A DNA stretch of 64,000 bases. Origin: Streptomyces noursei ATCC 11455. GTDB taxonomy: Bacteria > Actinomycetota > Actinomycetes > Streptomycetales > Streptomycetaceae. The stretch lies in contig NZ_CP011533.1 of NCBI RefSeq assembly GCF_001704275.1, positions 2,542,001 to 2,606,000 of the forward strand, in the 5' to 3' direction. This document shows, piece after piece, positions 50,891-59,648 of the stretch. The notes under the pieces are model-generated. The model made no database searches. It was not told the origin of the DNA and saw only the letters and a program-made list of their open reading frames with translations. The translations under genes and the position numbers were made by a program. Every line of letters begins with the position of its first letter. Position 1 is the first letter of the stretch.

Positions 50891-51906
50891 ACGAGCGGCC
50901 GACGGACGCCGAGCAGGCGGGCACCGGGCCGGCGGGCGGCCGGCGCCGGGAGCACACCACCGTGCCGGACGCGTCCGGGCTGCGCGGCCGCCGGATCGCC
51001 GGGTACCTGCTCGGGGACGAGATCGGCCGGGGCGGGATGGCGGTGGTCTACAAGGCGGCGGACCTGAATCTGGGCCGGACCGTGGCCCTCAAGCTGCTGG
51101 CGCCCGAACTGGCCCAGAACGACACCTTCCGGAAGCGTTTCGCGTACGAGTCGCGGGCGGCCGCGGCGATCGAGCACCCGCACATCGTGCCGGTCTACGA
51201 GGCCGGGGAGACCAACGGCCTCCTCTACATCGCGATGCGCTTCATCCCGGGCCGCGACCTGCGGGCGCTGCTGGACGACGAGGGCCCGCTGCCGCTCGCG
51301 ACCACCTGCCGGATCGCCGTCCAGGTGGCCTCCGCGCTGGACGCCGCGCACGCCCACGACCTGGTGCACCGCGATGTCACCCCGCGCAACATCCTGATCT
51401 CCGAGGGCATCGACAGCGACCGGCCCGAGCACGCCTATCTGACCGACTTCGGACTGACCAAGAAGTCGCTGTCGCTGACCGGTTTCACCAGCACCGACCA
51501 GTTCATCGGGACGCTGGCCTACGTCGCCCCCGAACGGATCTCCGGGCACCCGGTGGACGGCCGGTGCGACCTGTACGGACTGGCCTGCGTGGCCTACGAG
51601 ATGCTGACCGGGGCACCGCCGTTCCTCCGCGAGGACGACTTCGCGCTGCTCTGGGCCCACCAGTACGACCCGCCGCCGGCGCCGAGCGGGCAGCGGTCCG
51701 ACCTCCCCCCGGCCGTGGACGCGGTGTTCGCCCGCGCGCTGGCCAAGGCGCCGGAGGAGCGGTACGAGACCTGCCGGGGGTTCGTGGCGGCGCTGCGGGC
51801 CGCCGGACGGACCGCGGACCGGAGCCCCCGGCGCGGCACCGCTCCCCCGCCCCCGCCGCGCTGGGCGATGCCGGTCTTCCCCGGAGCCGGCGCCCCGGGG
51901 ACGTAG
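50887..51906 (+). CDS. Soluble Ser/Thr protein kinase with altered catalytic loop
   Basis: A 339-residue Hanks-type kinase with no membrane segment. Glycine loop IGRGGMAVVY (46-55), ATP lysine K69, helix-C glutamate E88, DFG at 187-189, APE at 214-216. The catalytic loop reads HRDVTPRN (161-168): the usual lysine after HRDx is threonine (T165). This resembles a change seen in some atypical kinases but may lower activity. The C-terminal proline-rich tail follows. Overlap with the upstream gene implies an operon with the FHA-ABC exporter, its likely substrate. Confidence 0.87.
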   Translation: MNERPTDAEQAGTGPAGGRRREHTTVPDASGLRGRRIAGYLLGDEIGRGGMAVVYKAADLNLGRTVALKLLAPELAQNDTFRKRFAYESRAAAAIEHPHIVPVYEAGETNGLLYIAMRFIPGRDLRALLDDEGPLPLATTCRIAVQVASALDAAHAHDLVHRDVTPRNILISEGIDSDRPEHAYLTDFGLTKKSLSLTGFTSTDQFIGTLAYVAPERISGHPVDGRCDLYGLACVAYEMLTGAPPFLREDDFALLWAHQYDPPPAPSGQRSDLPPAVDAVFARALAKAPEERYETCRGFVAALRAAGRTADRSPRRGTAPPPPPRWAMPVFPGAGAPGT

Positions 51907-51955
51907 GGTCCGGGGCGCCGGGGCTGCCGCGTCGGTCCGGCCGTCGGGCTCGCCG

Positions 51956-53269
51956 TCAGCCCCGTCGTCCGGGGTCCGGAGGGCGTGCCGGAGGGGCGTC
52001 CCGGACCTCGCCGGGGCGGCGGAACCGGCGCGCCGCGAGGCCGCCGGCGAACCCGGTGACCAGGCCCCAGGCGAACCCCGCCGCCGCCAGCCGCCACAGC
52101 TGCGGCTGCAGCGTGATCGCGCCGCCCAGGTCGCCGCCGAGGTCGCCGACGCCGATCAGGGAGAGGCCGTAGTGGGCGTCGATCCGGGTGGCCGAGCCGA
52201 CGACGAGGAGGGTGAGCGCCAGCGCCACCGCCATCTCCAGGGCGTGCCGCCAGGCGGGCCTTCGGACCGGGGCGCGGACCGCCGCATCGAACGCGGCACC
52301 GAGCAGCACCACCGCGGCCACCGCCACCAGCAGCCAGACCCGCCCGTCGTGCGCGCCGATCGAGCCGAGGTCGAGGGTGCGCTGTCCACGGGTCCGCAGC
52401 ACCTGCTCCAGGGCGTGCGGCAACGGCAGTCCGAGGGATCTGTCGACGTGGCCGGTCCAGGCGCCGCCGGTGCCGATGCCCAGCGCCAGCCAGGCCACGT
52501 TCGGCAGCCCGAGCAGGATCACCGCGAGGGTCCGGGCCGGGTCGCCGCGGACGACCAGCTCGACGAGGCCGACGAGGAGCCCGAGCCCGACGTAGGCCAG
52601 CAGCGTCAGCAGCATGGCGTGGGCCGGTGGACGGACCGGGTCCTGGAAGCGGAGCAGCCGGGCGGAGAGCGGGGCCTTGCGGGAGACGGCGAAGGCCAGC
52701 ACCAGCACGGCGAGCACCCACAACAGGCCGAAGCCCAGGGTGGCCGGGAGGTCGGCGCGGAAGCCGACGGTGGGGGTGCTGCCGAGGAGGGCGCCGAGCT
52801 GGTCGGCGAGTTCGTTGCCGACGGTGACGGTGAAGCTGTGCCGGGCGGCCAGCGCGATCAGCCACAGCGGGACCAGCCAGCAGACCGTCGTCCGGGCGAT
52901 CCGGCCGAGGAGTTCGCCGGCCGGGGCGACCGCCCGGTGCCGCAGCGGCCGGAGGAAGACGACGGCGGTCACCAGCGCGCCGGCGAGGGTCACCGACAGC
53001 GGAACGGCGTCCACGGCGGCCTGCGCCTCGACGATGATCCCGGCGTCCCCGGTCGCCTGGAGCGAGCCGCCGGCCGCGGCGACCACGGTGGCGGCGACCA
53101 CCGCGGGGAACGCGCCCGCGGGCAGATCGGCCGCGCCGGCCGCCCACAGGCCGAGCGCGGCGGTCACGACCATGGTGACCAGGCCCGCCAGGGCGGCGCC
53201 GAGCGCCTCCGCCCAGCCGCGCAGGGCCGGCGGGACACGGTGGGACGCCGGGCCGCTGGTCTGGCTCAC
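51956..53269 (-). CDS. Streptophobe family polytopic membrane protein
   Basis: A 437-residue, very hydrophobic protein with about 11 segments. Repeated features such as WAEALGAALAGLVTMVV and LAGALVTAVVFLRPLR, a HDGRVW loop and ALTLLVVGSATRIDAHYG fit the streptophobe family, known only as streptomycete membrane proteins of unknown function. GTG at 53269 has AGGAGG upstream. It is convergent with the kinase and divergent from the DUF6777 gene. Confidence 0.7.
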   Translation of the reverse strand: MSQTSGPASHRVPPALRGWAEALGAALAGLVTMVVTAALGLWAAGAADLPAGAFPAVVAATVVAAAGGSLQATGDAGIIVEAQAAVDAVPLSVTLAGALVTAVVFLRPLRHRAVAPAGELLGRIARTTVCWLVPLWLIALAARHSFTVTVGNELADQLGALLGSTPTVGFRADLPATLGFGLLWVLAVLVLAFAVSRKAPLSARLLRFQDPVRPPAHAMLLTLLAYVGLGLLVGLVELVVRGDPARTLAVILLGLPNVAWLALGIGTGGAWTGHVDRSLGLPLPHALEQVLRTRGQRTLDLGSIGAHDGRVWLLVAVAAVVLLGAAFDAAVRAPVRRPAWRHALEMAVALALTLLVVGSATRIDAHYGLSLIGVGDLGGDLGGAITLQPQLWRLAAAGFAWGLVTGFAGGLAARRFRRPGEVRDAPPARPPDPGRRG

Positions 53270-53441
53270 GACTGCCTCCTGCCGGGGTGGTGGTCGGGCG
53301 CCGGACGGGCCGGTCGGACGCCGTCCTCGCCACGGTACGCACGGGCGCGCCACCCCGCTTGCGGAGGACGCCGACCCCAAGCACACAATTGCCTAGAACC
53401 ACATAAATATTGGCAAATCCGGGCGTTGTGCGCATCGCCGG

Positions 53442-54746
53442 ATGACCCAACAGCCCCGGGAAGAAGGACCCGTGACCGCTCCACCGCCACCGGACGACCC
53501 GTCGGAGGGCCACCCGACCGGCCCGCCGCCGGGCCCCGTATCGGGCCCCTCCACCGGACCCTCCTCCGGTCCCTCGCACGAGCCGACCCGGCCGTGGCAG
53601 CAGCCACCGCCGCCCACCGCGCCCGCGCGGGGAACGCCCCCTCCCCCGAACGGGCCCGGTGGTCCCGGCGGCAGCGACAGCGGAGACGCCTCGCGCGGCG
53701 GCCCCGAGCGCCGGCGGCCCTGGTGGCGGTCGATGCCGCGGGTCGCCGTCGCCACGGCCGCGGTGGTGCTGGCAGTGGTACTGGCGGTGGTGCTGACCCG
53801 CTCCGGGGGCGGCGGGAGCGCCGGCGAGCTGCAACTGGAATCGGTCGGCTCGGCGGGCCCGGCCCCGTACACCGACTCGACGGTGAACGGGGGCGGCACC
53901 GCGACTCCGACGGCCACCCCGTCCGTGGCACCCCGCGGCGACCACCGGCGCGCCAGCGTGTCGGGGGCGGCGCCCGGCCTGTACGGCGGCAGCCGCGACA
54001 AGGCCAGCTGCGACGTGGAGAAGCAGATCCGCTATCTCCAGGCCAGCCCGGACAAGGCACGGGCGTTCGCCGGCGCGCTGGGGAAGAGCCCCGAGGAGCT
54101 GCCGGCGTACCTGCGCTCCATGACGTCGGTGCAGTTGCTGGTCGACACCTGGGTCACCAACCACGGCTACCTGGACGGCAAGGCGACCAGCTACCAGGCG
54201 GTGCTCCAGGCGGGCACGGCGGTGCTGGTGGACGCGCAGGGGGTGCCGCGGGTCCGCTGCGCCTGCGGGAACCCGCTGACGCCGCCGACGGCCACCGGGA
54301 AGGGGCTCAAGACGCGGGGCAAGCCGTGGTCGGGGTTCCGGGACTCCAACGTGGTGACGGTGCAGCCGGCGCCGAAGCCGGTGCGGACGTTCGTCCTCCA
54401 GGACCCGCGGACCGGGGACTACTTCGCGCGCCCGGAGGGCACCGACGGCAGTACGGACCAGCCCTCGCCGGCGCCGTCCGCGTCGCCGTTCTCCCCGTCG
54501 CCGTCGTCCCCCGAATCCCCCGGTTCGTCGGAGACCTCGCCGTCCCCGGGCGGCGGTACGACGCCGGAGTCGCCGTCGGGTCCCGGGTCGACGCCCGGGC
54601 AGACGACGGGCGGGCCCACCACCCCCGAACTGCCGGGCACCCCGGGGTCCACGACGCCGGAGCAGCCCGGAGGCTCCGGGTCGTCCAGCGGGCCGGCCGG
54701 GACCCCCGAGACCCCGACCGAGACCGGCGGCGGCAGCTCCAGCTGA
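53442..54746 (+). CDS. DUF6777 domain-containing membrane-anchored protein
   Basis: A 434-residue protein. The cytoplasmic N-terminus (about 95 residues) is Pro/Gly/Ser-rich. One membrane segment follows (AVATAAVVLAVVLAVVLT), then an outside domain at about 130-320 with a C...C pair (DKASCDVEKQIRYL and CACGNPL), matching DUF6777. The last 100 residues are Pro/Ser/Thr-rich, as in cell-wall-spanning stalks. ATG at 53442 or GTG at 53472 (with GAAGGA) may start it. The proline-rich cytoplasmic part suits kinase phosphorylation, but this is inference. Confidence 0.7.
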   Translation: MTQQPREEGPVTAPPPPDDPSEGHPTGPPPGPVSGPSTGPSSGPSHEPTRPWQQPPPPTAPARGTPPPPNGPGGPGGSDSGDASRGGPERRRPWWRSMPRVAVATAAVVLAVVLAVVLTRSGGGGSAGELQLESVGSAGPAPYTDSTVNGGGTATPTATPSVAPRGDHRRASVSGAAPGLYGGSRDKASCDVEKQIRYLQASPDKARAFAGALGKSPEELPAYLRSMTSVQLLVDTWVTNHGYLDGKATSYQAVLQAGTAVLVDAQGVPRVRCACGNPLTPPTATGKGLKTRGKPWSGFRDSNVVTVQPAPKPVRTFVLQDPRTGDYFARPEGTDGSTDQPSPAPSASPFSPSPSSPESPGSSETSPSPGGGTTPESPSGPGSTPGQTTGGPTTPELPGTPGSTTPEQPGGSGSSSGPAGTPETPTETGGGSSS

Positions 54747-54921
54747 CGGGTACTCCCCCCGGACCCGCGTCGCGCTCACCCGACGCCTCCGGCATCGATA
54801 TCGAACTGTGTCCTAATAAACCGATGCACCGCACAACCTCTGAAGCGGACAAAACATCTGTATATGCGGCGGTTGCCTCCGGCTCCGCCGCTGTCCGTTG
54901 TTCAGCTTTGGAGGGACCCTC

Positions 54922-56097
54922 GTGCACGCCGGAACACGTCGCCACACCGCCCGGTTGATACCCGCCGCGCTCGCGGCCGGGCTGCTGCTGTCCGCGTGCG
55001 GTACCGGCGCCGGCTCGTCCAAGGCGGCGGAGCCGGCCGCCAAGGTGACCGTCACCCCGGCCGCCGGCAGCGACGCCGCGAAGCTCGGCTCGCCGATATC
55101 GGTCAAGGCGGCCGGCGGCAAGCTGACCGCGGTCGACGTCAAGGACGACAAGGGGGCCAAGGTTCCCGGCCGACTGGCGGCCGACGGGGCGTCATGGACG
55201 TCCGACGGCAAGGTCCGGCCGAAGACCACCTACACCGTGACCAGCAAGGCGAAGGCGGACGGCGGCAAGGAGTCCTCGTCCACCGCGACCTTCACCACGG
55301 AGCAGGCCGACAAGGTCAACAAGCTCACCAACACCCCGGGCAACGGGGAGACGGTCGGCACCGGCATGCCGGTCTCGATCAAGTTCGACCACAAGGTGGC
55401 CAAGAGCCAGCGCGCCGAGGTCGAGAAGGCGCTGAAGGTCACCAGCCAGCCGAAGGTGGAGGGCGCCTGGGGCTGGGTCACGGACTGGGACGGCAAGGAC
55501 CGGATCGACTGGCGGCCCAAGGACTACTGGCCGAGCGGCACGAAGGTCTCCGTGCGGGGCGCGCTGGGCGGGATAGATTCCGGCGACGGCCGGTACTTCA
55601 CCCGCGACTACGACTACGACTTCAGCATCGGCGCCGACCACAAGGCCGTCATCGACGTGCCGTCGCACACCCTGACCATGTACGCCGACGGCAAGGCCGT
55701 GGGCACCGTCAAGGGCTCCGCCGGCTCCCCGCAGGACCCGACCCGCGGCGGCGTGCACACCGTCCGCAGCAAGAACGCCGCGGAGACCATGGACTCCTCC
55801 ACCATCGGCCACGGCAACGAGTGGATGCTGGACTCGAAGTGGGTCACCCACCTCACGGCGTCCGGGACCTTCCTGCACTCCGCCCCGTGGAACCAGTCCA
55901 TCGGCGTGGTCAACAACAGCCACGGCTGCTTCGGCATGACCACCTCGGACGCCAAGCAGGTCTACGACTTCCTGTCGGTCGGCTCCACGGTCGAGGTGAA
56001 GGGCACCAGCAGCACCAAGAAGACCGACGTCGGCAACGGCCTCGAGGTCTGGCAGGAGAACTGGCAGCAGTGGCAGCAGCGGAGCGCGCTGAAGTAG
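54922..56097 (+). CDS. L,D-transpeptidase lipoprotein (YkuD domain, Ig-like)
   Basis: A 391-residue lipoprotein. Lipobox LLSAC places the anchor cysteine near residue 24. Two Ig-like domains (about 45-125 and 130-235) precede the YkuD domain (about 240-365) with the catalytic NNSHGCFGM, where the cysteine attacks, and a HSAPWN loop. It forms 3-3 peptide links in peptidoglycan or attaches proteins, outside the membrane. The motif has FGM in place of the common IRL/VNM. GTG at 54922 has GGAGGG six bases upstream. Confidence 0.9.
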   Translation: MHAGTRRHTARLIPAALAAGLLLSACGTGAGSSKAAEPAAKVTVTPAAGSDAAKLGSPISVKAAGGKLTAVDVKDDKGAKVPGRLAADGASWTSDGKVRPKTTYTVTSKAKADGGKESSSTATFTTEQADKVNKLTNTPGNGETVGTGMPVSIKFDHKVAKSQRAEVEKALKVTSQPKVEGAWGWVTDWDGKDRIDWRPKDYWPSGTKVSVRGALGGIDSGDGRYFTRDYDYDFSIGADHKAVIDVPSHTLTMYADGKAVGTVKGSAGSPQDPTRGGVHTVRSKNAAETMDSSTIGHGNEWMLDSKWVTHLTASGTFLHSAPWNQSIGVVNNSHGCFGMTTSDAKQVYDFLSVGSTVEVKGTSSTKKTDVGNGLEVWQENWQQWQQRSALK

Positions 56098-56120
56098 CCC
56101 GCCGCCCCCGCACCACGGCA

Positions 56121-56157
56121 CGCACGCCGCCGCCCGGCACCCGGGCGGCGGCGTGCG
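56121..56157. terminator. Strong terminator after L,D-transpeptidase gene
   Basis: A perfect 17-base-pair stem (CGCACGCCGCCGCCCGG with its complement at 56141-56157) and a 3-base loop, starting 24 bases past the stop. Confidence 0.75.
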
Positions 56158-56187
56158 GCGTTTCCGGCGCCGGGCGGGCGGCCCCGC

Positions 56188-56532
56188 TCAGCGGACGTCG
56201 TGGGCGGTGCGCCGGTAGGTGGAGCGCCGGTCCTCGATGGCGGCCCAGCGGTCGCCGTAGACGGTCCCGGTGACGCCCGGTTCGCGGAGGAAGTCGTGCG
56301 GGAAGCCGAGCGGCACCTGGCTGGTGGCGTCCAGCCGCGCCACGGCGTCGGCGTCCAGCGCCACCTGGGCCGGGCTCCAGCCGGCCGGGCTCGCCGCGCC
56401 GGTACGTGCCGGCCGCGAGCGGCGCCCAGGCGGGCCGGTCCGACACCCCGAGGTAGAGCACCTTGCCGGACCGCACGAGGTCGTCGAGGGCGCGCATCAC
56501 CTCCTCGACGGGGGTGAAGACATTCGCCGACC
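56188..56532 (-). pseudogene. Aldo/keto reductase remnant
   Basis: On the minus strand, 56530-56400 reads FTPVEEVMRALDDLVRSGK then VLYLGVSDRPAW, a clear piece of aldo/keto reductases. After this the frame shifts by one base and reads SPAQVALD then LDATSQVPLGFPHDFLRE, which is the enzyme's end, to a stop at 56188. The N-terminal half with the catalytic tyrosine and most of the barrel are missing. A 5' truncation, internal deletions and a frameshift make it nonfunctional. Confidence 0.7.
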
Positions 56533-56576
56533 GGTGACCGGGAGCGCCGGCGGTGCGGCGCCCCCGGGCGGGCCGG

Positions 56577-58634
56577 TCAGGCGGTGTGCAGCGCCGGGTC
56601 GCTGACGCCCGGCTTGCCGGTCTCGACGTGGCCGGCGAGGCGGCGCAGGAAGCCGGATTCGGTGTCGGCGGTGACCGTGAGGTCGTACCAGCGCTTGCTC
56701 GCGGTGAGGTCGACGGACTGGGTGACGGTGCCGCCCGGGTCCACGCGGACGGTCTGCTTGGCCCCGCCGTAGGCGTTGGCGATGGTGAGGCGGCAGGGCG
56801 CGGTGCCCGGGTTGGTGAGGGACAGTTCGACCTGGCCGGAGGCGGCGTTGTGGCGGGCGGTCACCTCGGGGGTGTGCTTCTTGCCGGGGCCCTGGAAGGT
56901 GCGCAGGAAGCCGTTGGGGCCGTGCACCGTCAGGTCGTAGTTGCCCTTGGAGTAGGCGGTGTTCCAGGTGTCGGAGAGCGTCTTGCCGGCCTCGGTGGTG
57001 TACGTCCAGGGGCCGTCGGTGCGGTTGCCCGAGGTGACCAGGAAGCACGCGCCGGCGGCGGCGCCGCCGCTGAAGGTGAGCGTGAAGCGGCCACCGGCGA
57101 CGTCGGCCTTGCCGTCGGTCAGCGGGACGTAGCGCAGCGGGCGGCTGGGCCGGGAGCCCGCCTCCTGCTTGGGCAGGACGGGGTTGGCGGGCGGCGTGGG
57201 GTAGTAGCTGTCGTGCCGGTTGTGGTCCGGCGGCTGGTAGCCCTTGGTGTCCGGGAGCACGGCCGGCTTGGTGTTCTCCAGGGAGAAGTCGAACGCGGAG
57301 GTGAGGTCGCCGCAGATGGCACGGCGCCAGGGCGAGATGTTGGGCTCGTGGACGCCGAACCGGCTCTCCATGAACCGGATCACGGAGGTGTGGTCGAAGA
57401 CCTCGGAGCAGACGTAGCCGCCGGTGCTCCAGGGGGAGACCACCAGCATCGGGACGCGCTGGCCCAGGCCGTAGGGGCCGGCGGCGTAGGTGGCGTTGCC
57501 GGGGAAGTGCTCCAGGGCGGTGTCCACGGTGGAGCGGCCCTGGGCCGCGGAGGCCGGCGGGAACGGCGGGACGACGTGGTCGAAGTAGCCGTCGTTCTCG
57601 TCGTAGGTGATGAACAGGGCGGTCTTGCTCCACACCTCGGGGTTGGAGGTGAGCGCGTCCAGCACCTGGGAGACGTACCAGGCGCCGTAGTTGGCCGGCC
57701 AGTTGGGGTGCTCGGAGAACGCCTCGGGGGCGGCGATCCAGGAGATCTGGGGCAGCTTGCCGGCCTTGACGTCGGCCTTGAGCTGGTCGAAGTAGCCGTC
57801 GCCCTGCTTGACGTTGGTGCCGGTGCGGGCCTTGTCGTAGAGCGGGTCGCCGGGCTTGGCGTTGCGGTACTGGTTGAAGAAGAGCAGGGAGTTGTCGCCG
57901 TAGGTGCCGCGGTAGGCGTCCTCGATCCAGCCCCACTTGCCGGCCGCGTCGAGGCCGTCGCCGATGTCCTGGTAGATCTTCCAGGAGACGCCGGCCTTCT
58001 CCAGGCGCTCGGGGTAGGTGGTCCAGCCGTAGCCGGCCTCCTCGTTGCCGACGACCGGGCCGCCGCCGGTGCCGTCGTTGCCGACGTAGCCGGTCCACAT
58101 GTAGTAGCGGTTGGGGTCGGTGGAGCTCATCAGGGAGCAGTGGTACGCGTCGCAGATGGTGAACGCGTCGGCGAGGGCGTAGTGGAAGGGGATGTCCTGC
58201 CGGGTGAGGTAGGCCATCGTCCCGGTGCCCTTGGCGGGGATCCACTGGTCGTACTTGCCGTCGTTCCACGCCTGGTGGCCGCCGTGCCAGTCGTGGTTGA
58301 GGCCCTCGATGAACTGCATGCCGAGGTTCTCGGCGTCGGGGTGGTAGGGCAGCACGTCCTTGCCGCCGTCGGCCTGGTACCAGACGGACTTGCCGTTCGG
58401 CTGGGTGACCGGGCGGGGGTCGCCGAAGCCGCGGACGCCCCGCAGCGAGCCGAAGTAGTGGTCGAACGACCGGTTCTCCTGCATGAGGACGACGATGTGC
58501 TCGACGTCCTTGATGGAGCCGGCGCTGCGGCGGGCGGGGATGGCGGCGGCGCGGGCGATGCTGTTGGTGAGGGCGGCGGCGCCCGCGGTGGCGCCGGCTA
58601 TCTGGAGGAAGCGCCGGCGATTGATGTCAACCAT
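56577..58634 (-). CDS. Phosphocholine-specific phospholipase C, Tat-exported
   Basis: A 685-residue enzyme. The start INRRRFLQIAGA is a twin-arginine signal with a hydrophobic core and AAAIPA cleavage region. The phosphoesterase domain has VVLMQENRSFDHYFG (nucleophile region) and FITYDENDGYFDHVVPP metal-binding motif, as in Mycobacterium/Pseudomonas PLC enzymes. Two C-terminal DUF756 domains follow (about 500-680). It releases diacylglycerol and phosphocholine from phospholipids outside the cell, often for phosphate supply. ATG at 58634 gives the proper Tat start. Confidence 0.88.
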   Translation of the reverse strand: MVDINRRRFLQIAGATAGAAALTNSIARAAAIPARRSAGSIKDVEHIVVLMQENRSFDHYFGSLRGVRGFGDPRPVTQPNGKSVWYQADGGKDVLPYHPDAENLGMQFIEGLNHDWHGGHQAWNDGKYDQWIPAKGTGTMAYLTRQDIPFHYALADAFTICDAYHCSLMSSTDPNRYYMWTGYVGNDGTGGGPVVGNEEAGYGWTTYPERLEKAGVSWKIYQDIGDGLDAAGKWGWIEDAYRGTYGDNSLLFFNQYRNAKPGDPLYDKARTGTNVKQGDGYFDQLKADVKAGKLPQISWIAAPEAFSEHPNWPANYGAWYVSQVLDALTSNPEVWSKTALFITYDENDGYFDHVVPPFPPASAAQGRSTVDTALEHFPGNATYAAGPYGLGQRVPMLVVSPWSTGGYVCSEVFDHTSVIRFMESRFGVHEPNISPWRRAICGDLTSAFDFSLENTKPAVLPDTKGYQPPDHNRHDSYYPTPPANPVLPKQEAGSRPSRPLRYVPLTDGKADVAGGRFTLTFSGGAAAGACFLVTSGNRTDGPWTYTTEAGKTLSDTWNTAYSKGNYDLTVHGPNGFLRTFQGPGKKHTPEVTARHNAASGQVELSLTNPGTAPCRLTIANAYGGAKQTVRVDPGGTVTQSVDLTASKRWYDLTVTADTESGFLRRLAGHVETGKPGVSDPALHTA

Positions 58635-58941
58635 GTGTCTGGGGACCTCGTGGTGGGGGGGGAGAAGTGACGGGGGGTCGGATCTGGAACAGGGTGCGGA
58701 AGGGGCGTGCGGTACAGCGGTCAGCAGAGTGTTCCAAGAGGAACGAGGATCCGGGAAGGGGGGATGACGAGGAAGTGACACCTCACGGTACGGGGGGCGA
58801 ACTCGCAGGCCGGAGGCGGCCCGAGCACGCCGAACGGCCGGCGGGTCACGGCGGTCGTGCCGTGACCCGCCGGCCGTTCGGGGCCGGGCGGGCGCGCCGG
58901 ATCGGCGGCGCGTGGGACCAGGGGCGGTGGTGGCGGGTCGG
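58635..58941. other. Intergenic region between phospholipase C and HATPase genes
   Basis: No gene is supported in these 307 bases. It holds the phospholipase promoter and the terminator of the HATPase gene, plus GTTCC-AAGA-GGAAC at 58731-58744, a small inverted repeat about 100 bases before the phospholipase start. I could not recognise clear PHO boxes. Confidence 0.5.
58831..58880 (-). terminator. Very strong hairpin after HATPase gene
   Basis: A perfect 22-base-pair stem (58831-58852 with 58859-58880) and a 6-base loop. It starts 61 bases past the stop of the minus-strand HATPase gene. Confidence 0.8.
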
Positions 58942-59490
58942 TCAGACCAGCGACGCCTCCGACGGGGACGGGCCTGCGGCGACGGCCGGGCCGGCGGCGG
59001 GGCCCGCCGGGGGACGGGCCGCCGGGGCGGGCTGCTCCGCGGCGGGCGCGGGCTCCACCACGTCGGGCACGCTGCGCGGCGACACCCGCGGGGTCACCGG
59101 GTCGGGGCGGGCCGCCCCGACCCGGCGGGTGAACCAGATGACCTTGCCGTCGGGGGTGCCGCAGGTGCCCCAGCTGTCGCTCAGGGCGGCGATCCGGGCG
59201 AGTCCGCCGCCGGCCGCGCGCTCCAGCCGCGGCAGCCGGGGGCCCTCGTCGGCGACCGAGGCGGTCAGGTGCCGGCCGCTCCAGCGGAGTTCGACCACAC
59301 AGCGCGCGTCGGGGCCGATGTGGCGGTGGACGTTGGTCAGGAGCTCCGCCACCCCCTGGCAGATGGGCGGGATCTGCGGTTCGAGGTTCCAAAGGCGCAG
59401 ATGCGCGGCGATGATCCGCCGGATCTGGGGGACGCGCTCGGCCGAGGCGGGCAGTTCGACCGTGTAGTGCCGGTCGCCGGGTGGTGTCAT
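58942..59490 (-). CDS. ATP-binding protein, HATPase_c_2, with disordered tail
   Basis: A 182-residue protein. The HATPase fold spans residues 8-130, with the N box VAELLTNVHRHIGPD, SVADEGPRLPRLE and GGGLARIAALSDSWG. The last 50 residues are Ala/Pro-rich and likely disordered. Such proteins act as anti-sigma-type regulators in streptomycetes; no partner is adjacent. ATG at 59490 has GAGGAG upstream. The same family occurs at 16.1 kb and in the SpoIIE phosphatase. Confidence 0.83.
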   Translation of the reverse strand: MTPPGDRHYTVELPASAERVPQIRRIIAAHLRLWNLEPQIPPICQGVAELLTNVHRHIGPDARCVVELRWSGRHLTASVADEGPRLPRLERAAGGGLARIAALSDSWGTCGTPDGKVIWFTRRVGAARPDPVTPRVSPRSVPDVVEPAPAAEQPAPAARPPAGPAAGPAVAAGPSPSEASLV

Positions 59491-59648
59491 GTCGTCGCTC
59501 CTCACCGCGAGGCTCACGTCCTTCACCTCGTTGGACCAACGAACCCCCAACACGAAGAGTGAGCATCCATCACGTATGGGTGGACTGCCATGCTGTCCCG
59601 GGGGTGTCGGGCCCGCAACAGGGGTGAGCCGTATGAGTAGCCCCGCTC

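Noticed and set aside
58635..58800. PHO boxes upstream of phospholipase C
   Set aside because: GTTC-containing pieces exist but not the regular 11-bp direct repeats of Streptomyces PhoP sites.
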